A stretch of DNA of 64,000 nucleotides from Annulohypoxylon bovei var. microspora (GCA_022836615.1 MU405338.1:53777-117776), one strand, 5' to 3'; positions 12,374-24,482 are shown, counted from the stretch's first letter. The notes: generated by a model not told the origin, from the letters alone. A program made the numbers and translations.

Positions 12374-13474
12374 CTTCCGTCAGGATAACTTGAGGCTGGA
12401 TGGATGGTGATGAGTCTGAGCTTGGGATCCGTCTGCGCTGCCCGTCTAGAGACCCTCATGCGCAAATTCCCACGCATACGAGAGGCACCTAATAAGCCGA
12501 TCCAAGATGCAAATAAGCAGGCAAGGATATAGGCATCGGAGGAACCCCGCGTGGGTAAGCCTCGCCGTCATATCACCTAAGCAGAGGATATTCAGGGTCC
12601 CTGTTCGCGTAGGATCGCCCAATCCCGGCTTGTGCAGTATTAGCGGCGTCGCCCTGCTGGACAGGATCCCCGGTGAGCACGTTGCGGCGCTGCAACGTCA
12701 CATGCCTTAGGCGAATCCTCCACTAATATCGTTCGTATCCTTCGCTGACCGGCCCCCAACACCTCGCCGTGCCACGTATGAGCCGATCCCCCACCACTGC
12801 GGGACTCGCGAGCTAGGCTGTTATCTTCGCCGTCCCAGCTAGTAAGATTGACGGTGGTTTCGAATCCGAAAGCCCGGGTCGGAAAAGAGCCGGCTGAGAA
12901 GTAGGCCGCATGGAAGGTTGCGATGTTGGAAACGTTGGAGGAGGAAGATATTATTAACACGAGCTCGCTCCTTGGTATCTTACTGTTTATTGGCAACTGC
13001 TTTGACGCATCTTCGAGGCATCACTTCTTGGAATCCCGACAGTTACTTCCCTACCCGGGTACATAAGGCTTCCTTCAGTAGTAACCGGGTAGCTACGTAC
13101 CTCAGCGCCATTATGATCCATCGCGGACATGGTTCTCATGCGGGGCAAGGGGTGAAAAATGGAAAGTCGCTAGTGCTGAATGGCTTGCTCTTGGTCCTAG
13201 CTGCCTAGTGTTTTGTTCGAGAGGTTGCAGTACGAAATCTGGTCCCGTTGCTAAATGAAGCGTTGTTGATCGTCATGACGCCGCGACGAAAGCGACGTCC
13301 TAGTGGCGTTTTCGGTGCCATCTAAAGATAGTTCTCGGAATATTTATGTAGGATGCCTTGTCCGCCCTCGAGCCTCGTACTTCAGTGCGGCCTGAAGGTG
13401 TGACAAGTCTCACCGTAACACTGCTGTGGTGAAAAGATATTTCTGAATTGATTCGTAGCCAGCTCCGAAGAACG
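12374..13474. promoter_or_regulatory. shared divergent promoter region, P450 (-) and glycosyltransferase (+)
   Basis: A 1.1 kb region with near-50% GC and no supportable ORF; open frames here are short and overlap each other on opposite strands. Because it serves two divergent genes, co-regulation is possible. A CGG/CCG pair occurs near 12,853-12,869, the half-site type recognised by Zn2Cys6 regulators. No regulator gene is in the window, so this is weak. Confidence 0.45.
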
Positions 13475-14740
13475 ATGGCACCCTCGGCGATTGAGGTAGC
13501 CCCACAGCTGGGCACCACTTCGATGGACACAAGCAATGCTGGAGTGCCTCCAGGGCTGAAATTGATCCCGACTGAAAGGCTCGATGCGCGCACCGACGAG
13601 GAGATTGCGGTATGGCTTCAGACCCGTCATCCTGTAACGTCGGACAAGAATGTTTGGGCATTCTGGCACACTGGCTACACACACATGCCACCTTGGGTCC
13701 AACGGAACATCATCAATTGGGTTCGCAGACTAGGACCGGATTGGACTGTCCACCTGCTCGATCGAGTAGATGGATCTGCGACGAACATCAATCATTTCGT
13801 CGATAGCTCGTTCTTCCCCGAATGCTTCAATAACAATACTATGGACGGTCCTACAGTTGGCCAGCATTCCGGGGATATCGTCCGCCTCCCCTTACTCTGG
13901 CTTTATGGGGGTGTCTGGATCGATGCTGGGTCATTCTTGTTTCGCCACGTCGACGATATATGCTGGAATAAGATCGAAGACCCCGACTCTCCATACGAGA
14001 TGGCTGGCGTCGTGATCGAGATGCGTCCAGGGGTTGAGGTTATGCTGAACGGCTTCATTGCCACGAAGCGCGGTAACCCTTTCATTAAGCGCTGGCTCGA
14101 AATATTCAAGAAACTCTGGGAGGGTGCGACCAATGTTCAGGGCTTCCACAAGCATCCCCTACTAAGACACCTCCCGATGCTTTGTCCGCCTACGGATAAG
14201 CTGAACTTACCGCCGCAAGGTCTCAACGTCGTGATGGAGCAGTTCACCGATTATATGTCTCAGATCATGACTTTCGAACGGTTACGTAAGCTTATTGATC
14301 CTTCAGATGGCTTCAATGGGCCTGAATACTATTCGAATAAGATATTTCTATGCTCAGCACTCCAAGAGATATTCTACTTCCAGCTACTAACAGAATGGTC
14401 GGGAACCAAGCAATTCAATCTGCTAAGCACGAAGCGCAAGGGCGAAGGTGTTATCAAGGACGAGAATTGGCACGCTGCCGAAAAGTTTGTTCATGATGCT
14501 CTTGCCAATACAGCCACTATGAAGCTATCACATGGCCCCCCTGGAGCCTTGGACTCGTTCCTTGCAGACTTGTGGGACTCGGAGGAGCACCACGATAAAG
14601 ACAACGAAGATGGCACCTTCGCGGCATACTTAAGGTATGGAAGTGTACACTTTGATCAGACACGAGAGATAACCCCGATTAAGATGGGGTGGCCTGATGA
14701 AGAGGTGCTAGAAGCAGGTGTCCTCGAGCCAAAGAAATAG
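13475..14740 (+). CDS. capsular-polysaccharide-synthesis-type glycosyltransferase (Caps_synth / GT32-like)
   Basis: A single exon of 421 residues. The open frame reaches 13,448 but begins there with TTG, so the ATG at 13,475 is chosen. The domain starts with NVWAFWHTGYTHMPPWVQR, followed by an SGDIVRLPLLWLYGGVWIDAGS segment (about 132-152). The acidic residue near 150, after GGVW, occupies the place of the metal/nucleotide-sugar-binding DxD-like motif in GT32-type enzymes and the Caps_synth family. No signal peptide or membrane helix is evident, so it is probably cytosolic or peripheral. Fungal members are poorly characterised. It starts 1.1 kb from the P450 and converges on the terpene cyclase with 263 bp between stops. 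Sugar transfer to a terpenoid is one hypothesis; a cell-wall or glycan role is equally possible. Confidence 0.85.
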   Translation: MAPSAIEVAPQLGTTSMDTSNAGVPPGLKLIPTERLDARTDEEIAVWLQTRHPVTSDKNVWAFWHTGYTHMPPWVQRNIINWVRRLGPDWTVHLLDRVDGSATNINHFVDSSFFPECFNNNTMDGPTVGQHSGDIVRLPLLWLYGGVWIDAGSFLFRHVDDICWNKIEDPDSPYEMAGVVIEMRPGVEVMLNGFIATKRGNPFIKRWLEIFKKLWEGATNVQGFHKHPLLRHLPMLCPPTDKLNLPPQGLNVVMEQFTDYMSQIMTFERLRKLIDPSDGFNGPEYYSNKIFLCSALQEIFYFQLLTEWSGTKQFNLLSTKRKGEGVIKDENWHAAEKFVHDALANTATMKLSHGPPGALDSFLADLWDSEEHHDKDNEDGTFAAYLRYGSVHFDQTREITPIKMGWPDEEVLEAGVLEPKK

Positions 14741-15003
14741 CATGATAGGGGTTCAGGGGTTGAAGTAAATAAAAATGACAGGATTCGATAGACTTACGTA
14801 AAGAAAATTCAGTTTAAATTCAGATAAAGATAGCTTAGGTTTGTTTGACTACCTAAAAATAAACAACATTGCACACTATGATAAAGAGTCGTATGCGGAA
14901 GACACTATAAAACCTCTGGAATACAAATATTGGCTTTGCGCATTGAAAATAGGTAACCTCTAAATTATCACCCGGTCAAAACTCCTAGATGATGTCGCTA
15001 TCT

Positions 15004-16443
15004 TCAGTCTACGTATGACAAATCCAAAAGGACCTCCCATTCATCATTTAATTGGCTCTGTTTGAAATACCTTTCGCATGAGTAACTATTTTCAGTTAGC
15101 CAACCTGTCATTGGTTCATTACAACGTTGTAATACGTGCCTCCAGTATGCGGTACCAGTAGCCAATCGCTGGCAACCATGAACATACTCTCTAATATCCG
15201 CATTTAGCTTCTCGTCATCTTTGCTCCAGGGAAGCCTCTCCTCGGCCGCGACGCAAATTGCGTAGTGCTCCCGAATAAGATCCAGCACCTTGTCGATGGC
15301 GCCTTTAAGTGAGAGGTTATACTTGTTCATGAAAAGTAGAACAATATTCTCTAGCTGTGACACGCGCTATAGTTGTCGGAGGTTTTTTTATTAGTCATTT
15401 GGGCTCTTACTCTGGTATAATAGGGGGGAAGGAGGGGCATTACATACAAATTCTTTTTGCAGAGATAACACATCGTTGAGAAGGACAGTGAGCTTGGTAC
15501 ACTCTTGTACAATGGCCTCCATTGCTTCGTGTCTGCGAACATATTCGGGTAATTCAAATTCCATAGCGAATTCATTTTGTGTGATGCTTGGAATGACGCC
15601 AACGTCATCTGATCGGATTTTGAAGTGATACCACGGGTCCGGTAAACGGTCCCCTTGACGAACCTGCTGCTGTCTTCCAACGCCGTTGACGTAGTCATGC
15701 AGCTCAAGTCGAAGTCGTTCTGCTGAAACAGGCCCAAGGCCTACTCGAAATTCCTCTAAGATGGGGTAAAGTATTTCTATCGTTCCTCGGGTATTTGGAG
15801 GGGGTGTGTAATTGGCGTTGGGCCCGAGGCAAGCATCAATACACTTGTTCGTCTCCTCACAGCACTGGAGAGTACCCTCTTTGTCTTCTGTGAGCTCACC
15901 CCCAGTGTCAATTTCTAGCTAAAGGTTAGTTTACATTCGTAATTTTTTCACTCATTATACAGTAGGTAGGAATATACCATCATCCCAGAAGAATATCTGT
16001 ATCAGGTTGTTAGGTTACTAGGTAGATTTATATCAAGGCTCAGGTAACATACCCAATACAGAAACTTTGCTATAGTGAGCATCTTGTCTTTCTTGCAGTA
16101 TGGGTAGTATACGCCTGTAAGAAAGGTATAATTCCCACGAGCACGATGCTTCGCCTTCTTCTTTTCGGCAATATTCACGCTGGTTCATATTATCAGTAAA
16201 GAAAGCACCTAGATTGTAAATATTGTGAAAATTAGCTTACGTCAGGAGCCACTCGTCTATCTCCTTGTTGATCTCGTCAACATCGGGCTGCACTTGACTT
16301 GGCCATGCTGGCATTAAAGACAATATGTTGGGAACCAGAGTTTTTTGGTTTAAGGCTCTCTTGATGAGAATCTTGCGCTCATCAGCCAAGCTTTCAGCCG
16401 CATCCGTCGTAGACGACCAGATGTGATCGATGTCTGGAGCCAT
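15004..16443 (-). CDS. class I terpene cyclase (sesquiterpene synthase type)
   Basis: Five exons on minus: 16443-16241, 16179-16053, 15996-15978 (only 19 bp), 15914-15448 and 15366-15004, giving 392 residues. Introns are 61, 56, 63 and 81 bp. The aspartate-rich motif DDEID (115-119) is assembled across the 19 bp exon and the next. The NSE motif NDVLSLQKE is at 263-271 and the C-terminal RY pair at 371-372 (SCERYF). These are the Mg-diphosphate-binding elements of ionisation-initiated terpene cyclases. The ATG at 16,443 is the only methionine codon upstream in that frame. The open frame continues further 5' (LTVNCLDLAISYS), so an extra upstream exon is possible. For the last intron, an acceptor at 15,355 instead of 15,367 would drop four residues (RVSQ). 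Length and motifs fit an FPP cyclase; product and chain length cannot be read from sequence. It is probably the core enzyme of the local cluster. Confidence 0.9.
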
Positions 16444-19032
16444 ACTGTAAGAAATAGCCAGATCTAGGCAGTTGACAGTAAGAGATCGTTGATTTGAGTT
16501 GTCCTTTTCTCGAGAGTCACCACGTACATCAACACAGGAGCCTGAGTGGCCCTCTATATAAGTCCTCGAGTTCGTTGTAAGACAGCATTTGGAATAACAA
16601 CTCCTAGTGCGGACCACCCTATCCAGCTAAAAAAGGTTAGACTAGTACATCATGAGGCAGTGACATCTCGAGTGTGACTTATGTGGTTACATGGCACGGA
16701 TTCCCAGGAGAGAGGTGCTTAGCGAACACGTGAGGGACTGAAAGACGCATCAAGGCCGCATCCTTCAACCGAGTGCAACCTAGGCACATGTACATGAACG
16801 TGCTAGTAACCGAGAGGCTTGCGTCGTCCAAGGTGTGTGTTCGGTCAGCTACTTGTGAGATCTATAACCATAGGGTTAATTTTTTGTTGCTTCCTACTTT
16901 CTAGGACGGCAAGGCGCCATCGTATCATTGGGTGTAACCAGGCAGGTAAAAGGTAGGTACCTACCTGTCCCATACAAATCCACCGTAAGTTATCGGAACC
17001 TTCCCGAAAGCTCCAGGGCTACATTTTTGCTGGGTGTAATGAAGAGGTATGGCGATCCTTCGGAAGGGTTGGCCTTCCCGAAAACCAAAACTGGTATCCA
17101 ATGGATGACAGGACTGCGAAGCACATAGCAATCGGAGGATGAACCAGTCCTCCTACTATAAGCAAGGTTACTCAAAAGAATCCTCCCGATTTTTAAGAGT
17201 TCCAAGAAGCTGAATACCTACCTGGTATATTCTTATCATTATGGGAGATAGTAAGCTTAATAGTATAACCCCACCACGCAGGCAATGCCCAGAAAAAGAA
17301 TAACTAGGGTTGACAGTATTTTATTAGCATACGGGAGTGCTTGCATTAGCTAGAGACTTCAACGTTACAGAGGAACATCTTTCATAAGATAGAGGATTAG
17401 TATCTCTGCGCCTTGCTCAGCACTACCTTACATTAATAGACACGACTGAATACTGGAGGTAAGGCAAGTGATGACAACGCAGATCAAGTGAGATAGATCT
17501 CGGTGGATACACCGGGTCCACAGTTACTTGTTTTCCAAGCTAAGGGTAAATTAAAAATCATCAATTCCAAGATAGCGGTACTCCTAAATAGGAAGATCTC
17601 CCGCGCGCAATGTGACAAAAGCGTACATAATTCCTACAATAATAGATCAATGTGATAATGAACACCTAATTTAGTCACATACTTGCCTACCTAGTTGCCT
17701 GGGTGGGTATGTTTCAAAGTGTAACATTTTTAGCCTAGACCACGATATTTTTGTTTCCTACCTAGTATCATACACGTTACTTGCTTTTTCCTTCTGCTTT
17801 GTACGCGGAAAAATTCTTAGACGACACACAGGCTTAACCTATCGTTAGCAAAAACCCGGATATCTTACTGTAATGGAAATATGGCACCTGACCATCTTGC
17901 TCGTCAACCTCACCAATGATGATACGTTAAGGGTGTTGAAGAATGGTGTTAAAACCCAGCCCTAAGCGCCGAACCATATTGAAGTGTTGCGTGGGACCGT
18001 TGTAACGTCAAAGGCCCGGGTAACCGGGGCAGTGTAGTCCATCGGATGTCAGGCCATACACATGTCTGACCTAAGCTGTTAAATATTTCGTGGAACTTCA
18101 CTTCTTGCTGTATCACATAGTTCTTTTTAAGGCTGCAGGAAAGTCAACGACCCAATCAATGAACAAAGAATCTTACGCATTCGTTAGGTAACTATCACTA
18201 TGCACTACATTAGTTAACATTGTTGCCCTTGCTTAAAAATTGCCTTACCTTGTTATGAGTAAAATATTAAGGAATAAACATAGCAGAGGAAGTTACCAGT
18301 CAAAATCTTACATCTCAAAATACCTGCTGCTTATAGACGGCGTCGTCAGTGCCTGCGAAGAAGAGCCGTCAAGGGAATGTCGGAAGGATTAAAGAGGAGG
18401 GGGAAGACTCGGCGTAGCTACAAATCGCTCACTTATTAAGCGACCGTTCCGAAGGTCCAGCTTACATAACCGCGGTCTACTCTTCCATCCCTTATTAATA
18501 TCCATGAATTAAAATATAGTTACAACTATAGCCTTATCAATGATATACAATTAGGCACGCTCTGCATTACAAGTTTACCGAAAAAATAAGCCACCTTAAA
18601 CATGATTTTTGGATCCTCCAGCGCGTGCTAAAACAAAATAACCTAGTGCATACAAGACGTGACATATGGGTCTAGTAATCTGTACCAAACTTGGTGTTTA
18701 TCTGGTTGACGCGTGGGCCAACCCCTGCAATAGTCTGCCCAAAGCTGCTCTTGGCAGCCTTAACACTTCATGTATCGTCCAATTATAGCTTTGGGTTTCT
18801 GCAGCAGTTCGGTACTCAGCTGTAATTCAATGAATCATATCTCACCAACATCAGGTTCCCAATTACTCCACAAATGAACTGACCGCCTTTGCTTGTTTAT
18901 CTTGCGCCATCAGTAAGCCACATATGTCATTCTTCATGTATAAGATCAAATTTAACTCAGCCACCGAGAACATATTAGTCGATGTGCGACTGTCATCACA
19001 CACGCCAGGCTGCTTTCAAGATAAATTGTACG

Positions 19033-19088
19033 TTGTTGGTGATAATATGCATATTATTTATTGTTGGTGGAGGCTATCACCAACAATT
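19033..19088. repeat. inverted repeat cluster (TTGTTGGTGATA arms)
   Basis: TTGTTGGTGATA at 19,033-19,044 is perfectly complemented by TATCACCAACAA at 19,075-19,086. A third copy of the motif (ATTGTTGGTG at 19,060-19,069) can pair alternatively with CACCAACAAT at 19,079-19,088. Either pairing gives a stable hairpin. No gene is nearby. Confidence 0.6.
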
Positions 19089-20779
19089 CAATTTTCTTTT
19101 TGCCTAGTTCTTACGGTTGGCGCACCATATCACTAACAAACACATGCTAAAGCTCAAGGAGTAACATACTGCTGCATAAAAACAACGTTAATGATATTTA
19201 ACGTGTTTAGAAAGGGGCATCAATAAAGCCACATACTTTTATAACTACTTAATTAATGAGTTTTATTGAACTTCAATTAATACACAAATACACGATGAAA
19301 TATAAAAGCGCACCATAGCAGTAATATTCGTTAACAGTTAAACTTTTAACCTAACTTTGTTACTTACATAGGTAGGCAGATAATGGTTAAACTCATTTTA
19401 ATATTAACGGGGAAAAGCTTCACAATCCGAGGAGGGGATATGTCAAAGGTCTTGTTCTATTCATGTTATGCCACCCCTTTGGGAGGTTAGCCTTGAGGTC
19501 TGATCCGGAGACCCGGCCGGATGGAAGCTTAGCCCCTGGGAGACCGTTAGGGCTAGTATTGGAACAAAGCAGACAAATGGCATACTATATATATATACCA
19601 CGCTTTGTAGGCACAAGGGATTAGAGCTCTTTGCGCAACAACATAGTTGTTTCTTTATCTGCTGAGTTCGCATCGTGACAGAATAATTGAATCGTAGAAA
19701 TGATTAATCTATTCGTTAGATCTATTGAAACTATGACATACCTAGGTTACCTACTCTTTTAGGCGACTGTTACATACATAGTCTTAGACGTGTAGTATCT
19801 CGTGTTGAACATAGTTTTACACTTGTTTTTGAATAGGAGTGACGCACGAGCTATGTTGTTTACCCTCTGTAGAATTATTCACTGTTCAAGAAGTTGTTAC
19901 TTTCTCATTACTCATTTTCGATTTAATGTGATATTATCGATTTACTTACTTCAAATTTACCCTTAGGGCCGGACACGTCCATGTTAATAAAATCGGAATA
20001 TTCCCTACCCTTTTTACACCAAATCTTTCCACTTAAGAATTACCCCTTTTCTTGAGGAATAACCTCAAATTCTCCATTTAGCTTTTTAAGAAATATAAAT
20101 TACCATTGTTACAAGGCAATAGCGTTGGTATAATTGTAGATTATGATAATGACACCATTAAGTCTCGCGCTCATTACCTAGGTTTTCTGTTTACTTGGCG
20201 AAATTAACTCTTAATTGCGGTTTTAATCATACCTAATATTAAAGAGCTCATATTAAAGGTAGTTTAATGCCAGATATATTCAATCCAATTAATTAGCGTT
20301 CAATACGCAGCAGAACAGTTTAAATTTGCCTAAAGTTAAAAAAAAAAGCGGTTTCAAATCTGCTGGTAGCATATGTGTTTTTCTTAAGTATTGTTAAGGC
20401 TATGTCACAAAGTGAAAGATTGGTTGCAAGAGGCTCGCCAACAAGTAACCTTAGGTAGGTAGGTAGGTTCCCATATACCTCTGTGGGATTATTAACACGT
20501 GAGCCCTCTCAAAACTCCGGGGACCTCTAGTCCCCTTTATATGACCACTCTTGACTTAATATGAGCTATTTTAGTACAGAATACCTGGCTAAATTTCTCA
20601 ATTGAACCTTCTCCCACTGGTTCGCGGATAGCTGCCAGCTAAGTTTGACTTACAACGTAATGCCTTCTAACGCCCTAACTAGGTGCCATTATGGATGACA
20701 ATCACTCTTTTCGCCTAAAGGGGGGCGTATACGAATTTTGCAAGGCAAATGGAATTCTCAAGCCTTTCCTATTAACATG

Positions 20780-20793
20780 CCTAGGTACCTAGG
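20780..20793. repeat. perfect palindrome CCTAGGTACCTAGG
   Basis: A 14 bp perfect palindrome, one of a recurring family of GGTACC-centred motifs in the non-coding DNA of this window. Related sites are near 7715, 8001, 8406, 16,955, 21,477 and 26,514. Confidence 0.7.
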
Positions 20794-21964
20794 TAAGTTA
20801 GAGGTAGCCGAGATCGATTAACCCTAACCTTAACCCCGAAGTTGAAGGCACCTTGCGCCCATAGGTTATGAAGCATCAAATACAACGCATGGTATTAAAA
20901 TAATCAATTATTTAATTATGTACTGCTTTTAATTCAATGTGGATAAATCTCTTATTACCTACGGTATTAAAGCGTGGAAATTTCGGGAACGTATCCTTTC
21001 GTCGAGATATTTGTTCTTCCACCACGGCGAGTCTCTTTGATTCTCAACGAACGTGGTAGTTATAGGAACGTCAAGGTCTGTAATAGATGAAGAAAGTACC
21101 TTTAGTAAGCACTATAGAATTATCAAGCGAGGATGAAGGTGCTGGACGCGTGGGTAGTAAGATGAGCGCCAAATCTTAGCAACCCTAGCTTACATCATAC
21201 CTAAGTACATATTTACACATCTTGTAGGTATTGATGTTATTTTCGTACGACAATTCATATAGAATGATCTAAGAGGTTGTGAGATAGATATTATTGAAAG
21301 CTGTTTATACTAGTTATGGTAAAGTGTCAGGTAAGAGAATAGGATGCTTTAAGAATTTCTAATACCTAGGTACTAGATACGTACCTACCTGGGTTAGGTA
21401 TGTAGCATGCCTAAGACCTATACTCTTCCTGAAAACTCAAAGGCCGAATGTAACTTTGTATACCTAGGTACCTACCTAGGTAGGTAGGTACTCAGCTAGA
21501 AACTCCCGGGTGGGCCAGCACTTGATCTAGCCCGCCTCCGCTCCTGTCCCCTGACGTCTTAATACAAGATATGACCTGGTTACTGGAACCACGCGCATGT
21601 ATCATAACCGCCTACGACAACCTTGGAAGTCGGAACTAACCTAATCTAGTCGGCAGGTCCGGACTGTATTTTATTTGAACAAGGATTCCAAAGCTTTTAG
21701 ATGATATTTGGATCTTACAGAGCCCCGTAACTACAAAACGCAAGTTTATAAGAAGTCGTAGGAGTTAGGTACCGGTTGTCAATGATTCTAGGTATTTTTG
21801 CTTATAATAAAGACTTAGGACCGACAGTATGGACTGTAAGTCTCATCTCATAAAAAACGATAATTCTCAAGTTGCTATCTATCTAACACATAATCTATCC
21901 GTACTCCATTGGTTCAGCACACTGATACAGTTGTGCAACAAGTCCTTGATCTAAATCTTCAGTC

Positions 21965-22850
21965 TCAAGCTTGTGCCTTAAGCTGCTGGTCCAGTTTCCT
22001 GAAATGAGCGGCCATGTCAGCCACCACATCAGGAGTCCTCGGCACATCATGTCCACCCTGGTGATCATACATCACCCTCTTCTGGGGGTCGCAGAGGTAT
22101 GCCAGCTGAATGCTGGAGGTGAAAATGGGGTCCTTTCCACCGTACATATGGACGGTCGGAATGCTGATGAATGACTCAGGAGGGAACGATGTAAAGTCGA
22201 GACCGAAGCAGTCGGATGGCTCCGGTAGCTCATCGGGGTCGTGTAGAAGCTGGCTCGTGTCATCCCAGAGCCCTGTTGGCTTAACGAGACTGCTGGCAAG
22301 ATTGGACATCGCGTCGACCTTGGACTTGACCATCTCTTCCACCTTCATCTGTATCTCCCGCGCCTCCTGGGTCACAGGCAATCCGAGGTCCTCCAGAACA
22401 GAGCATTCGAGGTTTCCGTTGATGAAGATAGCCGACTTGAACGGGAGCGGCTTCTGCGAGCCGTTGGCAACTTCGCGAGCATGGTAAAGCAAGAGAGCTA
22501 CCACGACGGAAGAGGACTTCGAGAAGCAGCAGACGCAATCGAAAGGACCATTCTTATCAATGTAATTCTGCAGCCACTGAACGGACTTTTTGATGGATTC
22601 AACACCAGGTTTTTCCATCCACTTGTAGGCCTTCCACATGACCATTTTCAGGCCACGGGGAGGCGGGCAACTGTAGGGGCCATCAACGAACTCAAATTGG
22701 AACGAATTGCCCAACTTCGATCGGAAAGGTCCTAGTATAAGCTGTTAGCGGATCTGTCATAACTAATTATTATTTCAGGCAATGCTAACCTGACTGTGCC
22801 TTAAAAATAAAGGAGCTGGTGCTGTGACCATGAAGCATGAGAGTACGCAT
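21965..22850 (-). CDS. FSH1-family serine hydrolase with altered nucleophile elbow
   Basis: Two exons on minus, 22850-22790 and 22731-21965, with a 58 bp intron (GTTAGC...CTAG), give 275 residues. The ATG at 22,850 starts MRTLMLHGHSTSS, the canonical FSH1 N-terminal strand and oxyanion segment. Starting at the internal methionine of exon 2 would lose it. The family elbow is normally GFSQG; here it is CFSKS (89-93), keeping Ser91 but losing both glycines. The probable acid is D221 (GGKDP) and the probable His is H248 (GGHDVP). FSH-type enzymes are esterases or thioesterases, and several act as product-releasing or trans-acting hydrolases in fungal metabolite clusters. It stands alone: 5.5 kb downstream of it in the direction of transcription lies the terpene cyclase, and no gene is within 4 kb on the other side. 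Activity with the altered elbow is uncertain. Confidence 0.87.
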
Positions 22851-24478
22851 CTTGAGAGAAGTTTTGTTGAAAATGTGCCAAGGCTAAATTTACGCAACCG
22901 GGCGTAAACGCGTTAAGATATTGTAAGATGTGCTGCTTGAATAGTCAAGGGTATAGAATTCTTGGAGTGAGGAAATGCCTTGGCGACGACATGGTAGCAA
23001 TTCCGATTCGTTAAATCTTGCGGGAGCTAGCGACTGGAAATACAGTCTTGGCTTCTTAGAGAGTACCGAAAGCAGGGTAGGATCTACAAAAACCGTTAAG
23101 CTTAATCAACACTTCCTAATTAGGAAGGAAATCACTTTACTACCTAAACAAGTGTATGAGTAAGACGGTTTGAAACTAGACAAGGACTACCCATTCCTAC
23201 CCATTCAAGACATGGGTATCCTGACATCGATAAATGCTGCTAAAATTAGGTGCTTTATCCCGGGTGGAAGCTTTAGGATTCGACAATCCGACGATCATGC
23301 TACCTTGTAAATGGCGTTCGGCAATCTATTACCAATATGCAAAGTAGATCTCCTAAACATCTACCGAGGCCCCAGTTGAATTTCGTGTTCTTTCTACCAA
23401 CGAGAGATGACATCCGGGCAGATCGGAGATGTCAAAGTTACATATTAGTCCATAAGCCGGCACTCGTCACAGGGTTGGTGACGATTCCTTTGCAGATCAC
23501 CAAGGGCACCTGGTTATTAGCACGGAAACAAAGCATGCCGTCTGGCGTCAGTAGCCATACCAGCCCTATGTAGTCCCTCTAGTCTCGTAAACTTGGTAAG
23601 TAATTTGAAACCTCCCACATCTATGCGAACATGCGTCATAGTAAACATGGCGTGACTGATTTGTTTCGAAACAACCTAGGTAAACCTCATTGCCTCGGCA
23701 CGCAACCTCGAGATGAACTCGGAACCGAGAAAGACACCATTTCGCTTGATATCCCCGACTACGACCGGGTCGATCGTCTCGCGGCTTAACAAGATAGGTA
23801 GTCTAAGGAAACACCGTAACCGGGTGTCATATCCTCGGAACAATGCGCACGCTGCTCTTCGCCCCCGGCTTTACAAAAGCGATAGTATCTATGTTTCACG
23901 GCGAGCTAACATAGGTTCGCGAGCGTTTACACGGCATATGCCTCCCTACGCATCCAATCCCATATATTGATATAGATCATGCAAACGAAACATTCGAAAC
24001 CGACGCTTTAGGGAATAATGAGTTTGGTTGTTCCCTTTTCCTATCAGGAAATGACGATCAAGTGGCTCATTCTCAATATGGCATGGCTATCTGTCATGTC
24101 GTACATTCTAGGTAGGCAATGCATATTACGCCAGGAAGAGTGCCATCGTGAGCCATAGCTGCACGTAACGACACAGAATACCTAGATATTGGATGTGAAG
24201 GCTATGGTTTGCATGATAGTATCGTAGGCTATCTCCATAACGGGCCCAAGCTGTCACCCTCTCTTGCGATTTTGGTGCGATACTTTTACGCTTATCATCG
24301 TTCATTAACACAATAGGAAAAGACCAGTTGATATTACAACTTTCATTACTTAATCTAACACTATGTGAGCCATCTAATTTTGTTCGATAGAGCGTTACAT
24401 ATGGATTGTACCAAAGTACAAGGGGGTGATGAGTTGTGCCAGTTAAGGAGAAAACTTACATCCAACACCACGAGCAGA
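22851..24478. other. non-coding intergenic region
   Basis: About 1.6 kb. Several 60-85 codon frames occur but none is recognisable or shows start and splice support. A minus-strand stretch near 23,575-23,440 reads as about 44 residues of plausible protein-like text (GLVWLLTPDGMLCFRANNQVP) but is bounded by stops, and may be a gene remnant. Confidence 0.5.
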
Positions 24479-24482
24479 AATG

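Larger units (their letters stand above)
16444..21964. other. long intergenic region without recognised genes
   Basis: About 5.5 kb. Every open frame above 60 codons was read and none resembles a protein family or has convincing splice context. Base composition is AT-leaning but not RIP-like. It contains GGTACC/CCTAGG palindromes (about 16,951-16,966, 20,780-20,793 and 21,466-21,491) and an inverted repeat at 19,033-19,086. A decayed mobile element is possible but cannot be shown. Confidence 0.55.

Noticed and set aside
15351..15737. Minus-strand 128-codon frame overlapping the terpene cyclase
   Set aside because: It is an out-of-frame shadow of the exon carrying the NSE motif; the true frame reads NDVLSLQKE.
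16444..16617. Extending the terpene cyclase start to 16,617
   Set aside because: The open frame there begins with GTG and contains no ATG before 16,443; an extra upstream exon remains possible but cannot be located.
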